DNA of 57,500 nucleotides from Mesostigma viride (Eukaryota; Streptophyta; Mesostigmatophyceae; Mesostigmatales; Mesostigmataceae). Positions 11,034-23,000 of this stretch are shown piece by piece; the stretch's first letter is position 1; each line of letters starts with the position of its first letter. A program made the position numbers and the translations under genes. Below the pieces are notes generated by a model, which was not told the origin of the DNA, did no database searches, and saw only the letters and a program-made list of their open reading frames with translations. The stretch is taken from NCBI GenBank assembly GCA_009746045.1, contig RPFO01000643.1:1212089-1269588 (forward strand). Direction: 5' to 3'.

Positions 11034-14000
11034 CTGGTGATACCCAGCATGTGTGTGTGTGGGGCGCAGCAACATGGATGCGTGGCAAAACATGATGCGC
11101 ATCCTCTTTACGTGTATGTGTATGTGTATGGGTGTGTGTGTGCGCGTGTGTCTGAGTGTGCTCGTGTGTGTGTGCGTCTTTGCGTATGACAGCATGACGG
11201 GGGGCATGCAGCAAGATAGGCTATCCATTACAGGTATTACACACGCGCTTTGGCTGAAAGGACAAACAGCAGCGACTGCTTACAACACACAGGCACCGCA
11301 ACAAGTACCATACCAATCTTTGCTGCTCTTGTACTCCTGTGCCAGACGCGACAAGGAGCGCCCTACCCAGGCGCCCTACCCACTTTTTGCTGCTCCTCAT
11401 TAACGAGCCTTACAGCACTAGCCGCGAAAAACAAGTGCTGAACCAAGGCGCGGCTCAACCAGCTTCTACTTAATAAAATGGTGCAATGGCATACACAATC
11501 ATTGTCACAGAACATAAAATCTTTGCAGAAAACAGAATCGTTGCAGGAAATACAATTACAGGATATATCATCGCAAACACCACAAGCATCATACCATCTT
11601 TTGCTGCTCCTGAACAAGGGTCCGCAAGGCCGGTGCCGTCGGCGACATCTCGGCCACAACACCCCGCCGGGGGGGGGACTGGGGGGACCGCACGGGCTGC
11701 GTGCCGCTGGCAGCGATCGCCGCTGCTGCCGCCGCCACCAAGCTCCCGCCCGCACGCTTGTCCCCCCCATTTTCGCCACCTGGAGCATTGCCCTTGCTGC
11801 TGTCATCCGCAACCGGCGCGGCTGGCTCCCCCTCGCCCCCCCGTAGCCGTTTCCCAGGCCGGGCAGGGGGTTCCTCGGTCCCTGGGGGTGGGTCCTCTAG
11901 TGGCACAGCCGATGCCTTTGCGCGGGTCACATCCAGCTGGCGGGCGACACCCTTGAGCTCGCGCTCCCTGGCCGCATCCCTGGGGGCATTATCTGAGGCC
12001 GGGGCGTTGCCGGTGCCCACAGGTGGCGGCGCGGAGGGCGGGGCGGCTGGTCCCATCTCTGCATGTATATGTTACCATGTGGGACAAGGTGGGCAGGCCA
12101 TTGCTTAGAGAATACCAAAAGATAAGGACCACGTACATGTTTTCACTGTACCATACACATGCACAATTGTATGCACAATTGTGCTAGAGGTTCTGTGTTA
12201 GAATCCAATATGGTACCAGAATTTCACATGCACATTTCTCATCTAGAACCTACGATGAGGACGGGCGAGCGGCGATCATGCCGAATATGAGCAAATGCCA
12301 GCGCTTGCCGTTGTACCCTGCATCTCCGACCCTGAGCCCCCCCCCCACACCATCTCTCCCCCTTCCCCCCTTTTCTCCCTGCCCCCCATTTTTTTCTTCA
12401 TCTCCCAAAAAGTCTGCCCTTACACCCCGCCATGTGCCCATGCTTCCTCCCTCCTCCCCCCCCCCACCAAGAACCCCCTAATGCCCTGCTCAAAGCATAG
12501 TTAATGTAATATAGTTAATAATAGCAACGACGACAAACTTTTTGCTCTCACCTTTCTTGCTGGCAGCGGCGCCGATGCCTGCCTGCGGGCGGGCGTTCTG
12601 CCCCTGCAGGGCGAGCGCCGTGGGCGGTGTGCTGGCGCCGATGGCCGCCTTGGCGCCCTGCGGGGACATGCCCTGTGGCGGCAGCCCGAGCATGGCCACC
12701 AGCTGCTGCGTGCTGGACTTGGCGCGCCGCGAGAGCCAGACGAGCGCTCGCATGCGCGCGGCCGCCGCGCACTTGTACGCGAGTGCCGCCTGCAGGGGCC
12801 CCAGCGACGACATCTTGGCCACCGTCCATCTTCGCCACCGGGGCAAACGGAGGGTGGAGGGGTGTGGGTGGGTGGACCATTCGGGCGGGCGGTAACGTAT
12901 GGTCAGGTATACAAAATAGGTAGGTATGCAGAAGGTGTACGTGGCCGGAAAGAGTCCATGGTAATACAAGGTAGATGACTGTATGGGCTCGATGGCAGGA
13001 ATGGGACGGATGACATTTGGGGGCAAACGGTCCATGGCACCATTGCACGCGTGCAACGAGACACCTACTCGCTCCAAGCTTCCAAAGAACAATGCAATAG
13101 CAAACTTTTAAATGTGTTCGGCATCAGCAGCCCATGCAAGGTTAATAATCTCTGCAGCCGTGAACTACATGCCGTCACCTACCTATGTAGGCATAGCCAT
13201 AAACATGCCATCACGCACACTATGTAGTCATAGTCATAAACACGCCATCACATACCCTATGTGTTCATAGTCGTAAACATGCCGTCACGTACTCTATGTA
13301 GTCGGCCACGCCCGCGTAGTACTCGCCCACGCCCCCAAGCGGCGGCGCGGACCCCGCCTGAACCATCGTCTCGTTGCCCGCCGCGCAACGCAGGAACTGG
13401 AGCGCGTTCTCAAAGGCCAGGTTGCAGAGTTCATTGGGAGCCTGTGGGGGGGGGGGAGGTAGAAGGGGAGGCCGAGGGGGGGGGGGGCGGGGGCGCAAAA
13501 GCATTGTGGGGGTAAGGGGGGGAATGGGGGGCACCAGAGCAATGTCGGGGTAGGGGGTGGGTGGGTGGGGGGCAAAATGGGGTGGGGGGAGGGGGGAAGA
13601 GGAAGGCCGGACAGTGTCCGTTGAGGCGGGCCGAGGGGGGAACGTGGAGACAGGGCGAGGGGCACTAGGGCCACTGGCAGATGGGTAGGGATGTAAGACA
13701 AATACAGGGATGGCATGAGGGACAAAAACAGGGATGGCATGAGGGACACATACAGAGATGGCGATACATTCGAGTCTCACAAACAGAAGAAAAGAAATGT
13801 ATAAATCCTTCTATGGTCAGTGTCCAACAGACTCCCCACCCCCACCCCTCGCATATCCCTAGACCCCTCCTCTCCTCATGTTCTCATCGATCAGAGATGA
13901 TGACCCGTGACCACCATTCCTCGCATATCCCTAGCCCCCTCCACTCCTCATGTCCTCATAGATCAGAGATGATGACCCGTGACCACCATTCCTCGCATAT

Positions 14001-17000
14001 CCCTAGCCCCCTCCACTCCTCATGTTCTCATCGATCAGAGATGATGACCCGTGACCACCATTCCTTGCATATCCCTAGCCCCCTCCACTCCTCATGTTCT
14101 CATCGATCAGAGATGATGACCCGTGACCACCATTCCTCGCATATCCCTCGCCCCCTCCACTCCTCATGTTCTCATCGATCAGAGATGATGACCCGTGACC
14201 ACCATTCCTCGCATATCCCTAGCCCCCTCCACTCCTCATGTTCTCATCGATCAGAGATGATGACCCGTGACCACCATTCCTCGCATATCCCTAGCCCCCT
14301 CCACTCCTCATGTTCTCATAGATCAGAGATGATGACCCGTGACCACCATTCCTCGCATATCCCTAGACCCTCCACTCCTCATGTTCTCATCGATCAGAGA
14401 TGATGACCCGTGACCACCATTCCTCGCATATCCCTAGCCCCCTCCACTCCTCATGTTCTCATCGATCAGAGATGATGACCCGTGACCACCATTCCTCGCA
14501 TATCCCTAGACCCTCCACTCCTCATGTTCTCATAGATCAGAGATGATGACCCGTGACCACCACCCCTCGCATATCCCTAGCCCCCTCTCCTTATGTTCTC
14601 ATCGATCAGAGATGATGACCCGTGACCACCATTCCTCGCATATCCCTAGCCCCCTCCACTCCTCATGTTCTCATCGATCAGAGATGATGACCCGTGACCA
14701 CCATTCCTCGCATATCCCTAGCCCCCTCCACTCCTCATGTTCTCATCGATCAGAGATTTAGACCCGTGACCAGAGTTTATGCCCCCGACTACCCACGCAC
14801 CTTGGTCCGCAGCCTCCTCTTGAGGTCCACAGCCTCCTCCTGCATGCACATCACTTCCTGCCGCGTCAGCTGCTTGCTGCCGCCGCCCGTATGCCCCGCG
14901 CCACTGCCCTTATCCCCCGCTGGCTGCTTGCCCCCGTCACCGATCACCGCCACCACGCCCGCGACCTCCGTCGCTGCGTCCCGCTCGGGGGCACCCATGG
15001 GGGCGGCCGCCAGCTCGCCCTCACGTGCCGGAGGGCAGGAGGTCACCATATCAACAGGCCCAGCGGAACGCGGCTCGTCCCCTCGATTGGCTTTGACCCT
15101 TACAGCCACGCCCCCCCTGCGAACCGCACCGCCGCGTTTCTGGCAATGTGGGCCTCCATCTACTGGCTTGGGCCTGTTGGCCGGCACGGTGACCCTATTC
15201 TCCGTAACCACAACCTCTGCCGCTGCAGCGGACACAGCGCGTGATTCCCCAGGCAATGCCTTGTCCTCCTGGGTGGTGGCGGATGGAGATGCGACCCCAG
15301 GGGGTGGGGCCGCGCCGTCCGCCGCATCCCTTTCGCCGTTCTTGTTCTCAGTAGCCAGGTGTGCCCCTGCAGTGGCTGCCACTGGATCCATTGTTGCGGC
15401 GGACACACCGGCTGGTTCGAGCGCTGGAGGATGCACGGGGGCTGCAGTGCAAACATCTGCACCGTCAGTGTCTCGGGAGGCAAGGGGCAGCAATGGGGGG
15501 GGCGGGGGGGCACCAGCGACTGCGAAGTGTGCACCTCGTCCGCCGGTGGCGCCTGCTGCTGCAACGGTCGTGCCATCTCCTCCCAGCCCCTCTTACTACC
15601 CCAATTCCCTGATGGCTTGGCGGTATCACCATAAGCCTTGCCCGCATCACTATAGCCCTTGCCCCAGCCACGGTCCGCGTTTTGGCCCCCCGACATATTC
15701 TGGGGGGGCCGGCCTCCATTGCTCTGGGGCGCATGGCCCGAACCCCTCTCCTTCCTCTCCCACCCGCGGTCACCCTCCCGCCCCCGCCCCTTGTCCCGCT
15801 CCCTCTCCCTCTCCCTCTCCCTCTCCCTCTCCCTCTCCCGGTCCCAACCCCGGTCCCGGTCCCGGTCCCGCCCCCGCTCCCGCTCCCGCCTCCTCTCCGT
15901 CCCCTTGCCCCGGTCCCGGTCGCCACCCCGCCCCTTGGACGACGGCCGCCCAGGCCCCGCACGGTACTCCCGCCCCTCGTCACGGTAATACTCGGCCTCC
16001 ATGCGGCTGCGGCTGCGGCTACGGCTCCTGCTATGGCTGCGACTCCTGCTACGCGCGTACTGGGGGTCCCTGTCCCTGTCCCGGTCCCTTCCCTGTCGAG
16101 AACCCTCCCTGCCCCACCCACGGCCATCCTGGCCCTCCCTCCAGCCCCCGTGGCTCGCGTCGCCCCCCCTCCGGCTGCCATGCTCCCGCTCCCGCCGCTT
16201 CTCGCGACCGTCCCTGCCCTTGCCCCCTGGCTGGAACCCCCGGTCGCGCCCCTGGCCATGCCCTCTCTCCCGCCCCCGCTCCCCCTGGCCCCGCCCCCCG
16301 CGGTCATACTCGGGCGTCCGGCCCCCCCGGCTGCTGCTGCTAGTGCGGCTGCTGCTGCTGCCCTCGCCTCTGCTGCTGCTGCTCCCACGGCTATGCTGGC
16401 CGCTGCCCCCGGGACTGAAGGAACGGCTGCGCGGCCGACCTCGCATCCGGCCCCGCTCCTCTCGTCGCCCCTGGGACTTGCCACCGTCCCGATGGTCCAA
16501 CCCATTCCCATGCTCGCGCTCGTCCGGGCCCTTGTGCGGCCCGCTTCTGTTGTACGGCACGCCTGCGCCGCCCCGGCCACCCGGCCCACTCGCGCCACCC
16601 TCTCGCTCGCCGTCACGGTCGTTGCCATCCCAGGGTCCCTGGGACGTGTCGCGCGCGCCGCCGCCCGTCGCACCACGGCCACGCTTTTCGCCGCCGAGGC
16701 CGCTCCCAGCCCCCCGCCCACGGCTCTCCCCCTCCTGGCCCCGAACCAACTCCCCGCCACCACCCTTGCCGCCACCGCCTTCTATCAGGCCTGCCCGCAT
16801 GCCCACCTCGCCATCCATCCCACCGGCATTTGCGCGTGGCCCTCGGGGGCTGACCGCATCCCCCTGGCCCAACCCCCCGCGCCGCCCACCCCCATCCCCA
16901 GGCCCGCCCTCCCCACCCCCTCGTGCCCCCCCCTGGCTGCTACGTCCGCTAAATCCCTGCCACCTGGCGCGTTTCCGCCGCCATCCCCCCTCTCCGCGCC

Positions 17001-20000
17001 TCTGGCCGAGCGGCCCTTGTGCCTCCCTCCCCCCTGCCAGGCGCTCTCAGACACGCCCGACGACCCCGACCCACGGTGCACCTGCGATATCGCCGACGAG
17101 TCTGAGGGTGAGGATGGGTTACTGCCGCCGCCCCGCCCGCCCCCGCCCTGCCGTGCCTCATGCCCCACCCCCACCGACGTGAGAATGTTCTCCACAGGGA
17201 CCTCCCCCCCGCCCCTGCCCATCACCTGGTCCATCCCCTTGCTGGCGTCCGCACCCATCATGATCCGCTCCCCTGGGTGCGCCAATATGCGCTCCATCCC
17301 ACCCGCGCCCACGGGCCCGTACCCGTCCCGCATCGCCTCCAGCTTGGATGCCGCGCGTGCCTTTGCTTGCGCCAGCTGCTCCAGCTCCTTAATGCGCAGC
17401 GCCGCGTCCGTGCCGAGCGTGCCACCCTCCTTGGACAACACCCCGCCTTCCTTGCCCACCAGGCCAGCGGACTCCTTGGGTGCCACACCGGCCTCCTTGA
17501 CCAGATGGACCGCCCCCAAGCCAGCCTCGACCCCAGCCCCCGCCGCCGCCACCACGAGCCCATCCCGCGGGCCCGACACCGGCAGCAGGGGCACCTTCTG
17601 ACCAGCTAACGCAGCCGCAGTCCCAGGATCTGGCTTCGCCCCTGCCAGGGCATCCCTCGGCGACACACCGCCCTTGCCTGCCTGCTCCTTGGCCGCCCCT
17701 ACCGCCCCGGCCGGTGAAGTACGCGTGCCGCCACTCTTGCCCTTGTCGTCCTCGCCCACAGTGCACACACTGCCCAGGCTGCTGCCGCCACCTGCACCCA
17801 CCGCATCGGCCCCACTGCTCGCCCGCTGGCCCACACCGGTGGCCCCCGACCCTGCCTCCTCCTTGGAGGATGCCTTGCCCTCGTCGGATGATGCCTTGGC
17901 TTCATGCGACGATGCCTTGGCCCTGCCCCCCTCGGCGGTCTGCCCCTTGAGCAGCTTGAGCCGCTTGAGCTCTGCCTTGAGCTCCCTGGCCTTGCGGTCC
18001 GCCGCATCGTCACGGTGGTGTGTCGAGCCGCCGCCACCTGGCGCGTCGCCCTCACGCAGCTTCTTCTTCTTTATCTTCTTCAACTCGCCCGTCCCAGGGG
18101 CCACGGTTGCACCCCCCTCCTGGGCCTTGGCATGGGCCTTGCCACCGTCCAGCCCCGCGATGCGCCCATCGGCCTCTTGCCCCATGGCCCCCGCCGACGC
18201 TGGTTTTGTGACAGATGCCAGAGCGTTTGCCTTGCCCACACCACCCTCGCCCTCTCTCCCCTTGCCACCATTTCCGGCATCCCTGTTGTGACTACCGCTG
18301 GCCGGAACGTCAGGGGCGCCGTGCCCACGCTGCGAGGCATCCGCCACCAGGGGGGACGCGCCGCCGACTGTGGGCGGCTTGCCCGGTTTCCTGACCGCAA
18401 AACCCTTGCGCAGGGCGCCCGAGAAGCCTTCACCTGTGATGGCTCCTGCAGCCGTGAGCTTATTCTGGCGCATGCGGGCCTTTGCGGCATGACGGGCGTC
18501 CTCGTCATCATCGCCCTCGTTTTCCTCCTCGTCCTCCTCCTCACTCTCGTCATCCCCCTCATCGTCTGAGCCCAACATGGCCCGCTTGCGATGCTTCTTG
18601 CGTTCGGCATCGGCATGGACACCAGCAACCCCACCCACGGCGGGCGTGCCGGCGATTGGCAGGATGACACCTGGCACGGGAACGATCTCAGGGGGCTTGC
18701 CGCCGTCCTGCGTCGGGTGGAACCAGTCGCGCACTGCCTTGGCGAAGTCATCTTCAGAGAGGGAGCACTTGTTGATGCCCAGGGTGGGACTGGTAGGGGG
18801 GGCAAAATTTTGCGGGGTGGGGGGGGACGGGGCACGGAATGTGACGGTGTGCAGAGGCACAAGCACAAGCACTTGGAGAACGACTCAGTTTCACAGCTTG
18901 CCAGTGGCGAGTGTAAAGATTCCAAAACAGAAGGACATCTTATGGCAAAAAGTAGTTGGCGGCGGCGTAGAACAGGCGAGATGCTGCGGGACACGAAAAG
19001 GAGCCACGAATAGGAACCACGGCATGCCCATTACCCCCAAGCAAGCCTATACATCGCAAGGGACAGCCCATCCTCACGCTCCCGAACACGCAACCTTTCC
19101 ATCCTCATTTGCCATGTCCTGCAACCAGGCTGAAGAACCCCGAGAATGTATTAACCACTCTTCACACATCGACACACAACAGCCTCATGCTCACCGCCTG
19201 AGAGGACGACACACAACAGCCTCATGCTCACCGCCTGAGAGGACCACTCAACTGTAAGTAACCACAGCTTCAGTCCACGGCGACACAGTCATGGCCAGCC
19301 CATACCCTGCTCCTTCCCAAACGCCATGACAGTTACAAGATAACAATCAACCAATTGTTGGGACGTGCCTCCATCAGCAAACCCCGGGGTGCTCACGCAA
19401 CCACTAGCCCATGCAGGGTGCTCCCTGCCAACCCCACACCCTGCTTTCCTAGTAGCCTGTTGCCCCAGTCCCACAGGAAGATGCAGTGCCCGCTAGCAAA
19501 GTGCGTGGATCTCGTGGACAGCCAACGGCACCCACGCACACTCATGGGTCCGCGTATTTTGAACCTGCTGCTAAACTACTCGCGACTCTGCGCACTGGGC
19601 GATTGCTTCATTTGGCTACTGGGTGGGCAACACTCCCAGGTGCTCGCATTGGCACGATTACCCTAATATCTAACTATTCCCCCCGGCCCACCGGGTGCGC
19701 GCACTTACAGGTACTCATACATGCTGCAGATCCACTTTTCGTTCTCGTCAGGCATTGCCCCGTCGGGGGGGAGCAGCCGCCACTTGCCGCAATCGTCACA
19801 CTGCACCCAGGGCTCTTCCACCACCAGGACAGGGTCCCCTGACGTAACAGCTGCCGCTGGCACCTCCTCCACACCAGCCGCCACGTACTTGCCGCCGGCC
19901 CCAGGGACTTTCTTGGGCTTTAACCCAGGCTTTTTGGCGAACGTGCCTACCACTGGGGGCACCCCCGGCTTGGTCTTCTGGGCCACTTGGCGAGCATTGC

Positions 20001-23000
20001 CCATCGCACCACTGCGCGTGCTGACGTGGCCCTCCTTGCTGCCAGCCCGCACGAACCCTTTCTTCACCTTAATCGCACGGCCCACGTTCACGGGCTTGTT
20101 GCCGCCGATGGGAGCCCCACCCAGGGGGTGACCCCCGGCCCCCGCCTCGGTCCCGCCCTTGACCACGTCCGCACCAGCGTCACCCGCGCCGCCGCCCTTC
20201 TTCATTCTCTTCTTCTTCTCCTCATCACCGAGTTTCCCCTGCGCAAACAGCGGCTTGCCCCCGCTGGCATCCTTCCCTTTGATGGCCTCCACGGACGCCA
20301 TTCCAACGGCTCCACGCGCGGCGGCTGTTGCTGATGGTCTGGCGGAAGCCAAGGAGCCCGCTTTATCGCCACTGGGTTTCTCGGTGGGCCGTCTCTTGGG
20401 TGCGTCGTCGGGGCCCACCTTGTCATCCTCCACAGATTGAAAGAGGTCGTCGGGCAGCTCAACGAGGGGGGATGCCAGCTTTGGTGGCTCGCGCACCCAG
20501 CGGCACAGCTCCTGCGAGGCAGCACGGTGAGAGTGAACATGATAAGAAGAATAATATTCTGTTAGTGATATAATGCACCTACGTCATGGACATCATTATA
20601 TTTGTTCCTTAGTCAGTACCCCATGCTAAGGCTTTGCCAAGGCTTTGAAACCTTTGAATCCTTGTGAACGCACGTAACTTGAATTCAACGCCGCGGCATG
20701 CGAGAAGGATGGCAACCAAGGCAAGAAAGCCCACCATGGGCCGATACTACCTGCCCCAGCCAACGGAGGCAAACCGATTTGTCCGAGAACATTTACACCT
20801 GCATCAAGGGCACACCAGCATAAAGGCCACACCAGCAACCTACGCCCATGCCCTGTGTCGCCACAGGAGGTCACCCATGCTGGATGGCCCATCCCAACGG
20901 TAAGCACGCCAGCAACCAACAACTTGGCACCACTATTCTCGGCACCCACAAAGTTTACAAGGACAAAGCCGAGCTTGTATCCAAGCCAGGCCCGCCCCAC
21001 CTTGAGCAGATCCTCAACACTGCCGTTGCCAACATCACCCACCTTGAGCAGATCCTCAACGCTGTGGTTGCCAGCATCACCGTCCCCCCTCGGCGCCGAT
21101 GCGAGCGGTTTCCCTGCCCCCCTGCCAGGGGCCCCCGTCCTCTGCCCACTGGTCGCCCCCCCAAGCCCAGCCCTAGGCCCCCCTGCTCCTTGGTCATCGC
21201 TATCGTCGGTGTCGCTCCCGCTGCTGCTGCTGCTGAGGCTGCTGCTGCTGCTGCTGAGCTCGCTGCTGCTCGTGGGGGCCGCGCGGTTGCCAGCAGCGGC
21301 CCGGCGCATGGCCACATCCCCTGCGGGGATGGCTTGCAGCGGCGCAGCGACCGATTGGGCAGTGGTCGTGGCACCGGGGATCGACCGGGTTGCTGTTGCC
21401 GCGTTGAATGTGACAGCCGGGTTCTTGAGGTCGCGGGGGGGCGCGGTGGACGCTCTGTGCTCCCCGCCCTAGGGGGGGAAGGAGGAAATCAGAAGGTTGA
21501 GGAAAGGGGAACGTGGGGGTTATGAGGTGCGGGGAATGTGGGGGTTAAGGAGAAGAGGGGAATGTGGGGATTGAAGAGGTGCGGGGAATGTGGAGGCTAA
21601 TTGAGGAGAGGGGAAATCAGAAGTGACGGAGGAGAGGGAATGTGGGGGTTAAGGCGGAGAGGGGAATGCGGGGGCTAAGAAGAGGAAAAAGTGGGAGAGG
21701 GCAGGGGATGGCAGGGGGTAGGGCGAAAGGGGTTTAGAAGGGGGAGTGGAGAGCATCGAGGGGTGGGTGGGGACAAGGCATACCATGGTGTGTGCATGTG
21801 AGGACTGGTGAATCTATGTATTATACTATACACTATTGGCTAGCTTCTGTGCTTGTAAAGGGCCTTCTTTGTTGATGTCTCACTTGTGTTGCCACTCTCA
21901 CTCCCTCAACTTTTCATTCTTTACGAGCCAGTATATATATACATCTACAGCTGGTATATACATAGGCGGCTGAGAGGCGCACGGATGGTGCATGACGCGG
22001 GTGAATGGGGGCAGAAGACGGAGCAAAGTGAGGGCGCTGCGTGATGTGATCGAATGCACACGGTGAATCTACATGAGGGTGCACGAGTTGGCCTTGGCAT
22101 GCCTCAATCGAAGGCGCTTGTGTTGGAACGTGAGCGCTCAAGGAGCATGACCAGTTGCAGCCAAGGCAAATGAATAAGAGCATGAGCATGAAGGCGATGA
22201 GCATGAGCATGAATAAGAGGAATGGATGAGCTCCTGCTCGACCTGTTGCTCTTTCTCTTCCTTGTCTTCTTTCTCTATCTGTCGCTATTTCTCTTCCTTG
22301 ATTTCTTTCTCTAGCTGTTGCTCTTTCTCTTGCTCTTGCTCTTTCACCCCTTGGTTAAAACTGTGTGCTGGCCACATCCAGCCTGCTTAGCTCACCTTGT
22401 GCCCGGTGGAAGGCCGGCCCGCATTGGCCGTGCTCATGGCCATCTCAGCGCGCGCCAGCGGGTGCGGCTTGAGCAGCGCCTCCGCAACACCCTCCTTGCC
22501 ACCGCCACCCGCAACCGGCCGCGACGAGCCACCCTTGGCCCCCCCCGCCCCTGCAGGTGCTGTCGGTGGCGGCGGCGGCACCGGGGGGGGGGGGGGGGCT
22601 TCCCTCGCCTCGGGCCCCCGGGGCTTGATCTTAGTCAGGTGGACCGGGACATCATGGAGGAAGGTGCCGTAGTCGAAATTTAGGAGTCCTTGGCCTGATG
22701 GCCAGCCGAGCATGAGGGAGGGACACCCACGCGGGGCAGGAACCACACGAAAAGGTTAAGCAAACAGTTTAATGTATTGACATCTTCTTCTAAAATTTAA
22801 TTATTTCATACAGCCACATGGGGACGGTTTGATGCATTAGAAGTGTGTCCCGTGGAACGGCAGCGTTGCTAAACCGGGGAAAAGTGCCTAATCCAAGGAG
22901 GGTTTTGCTGCTGCCAACGAGCAAGGCAAGCGGTGCCCCAAACAAAGGGCTGCATGAGACCCTAGGGGGCGACGCCACTGCTAAGAAATGGCACCAAACA

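Noticed and set aside
13681-14403. 240-codon repeat protein frame
   Set aside because: A 72-bp satellite in a CW-gene intron; the frame breaks where units have indels.
15682-17601. 639-codon plus-strand Pro/Ala/Leu-rich frame
   Set aside because: Shadow of the minus-strand CW gene exon 6; the minus strand carries the SR/RE region and matches the exon phases on both sides.
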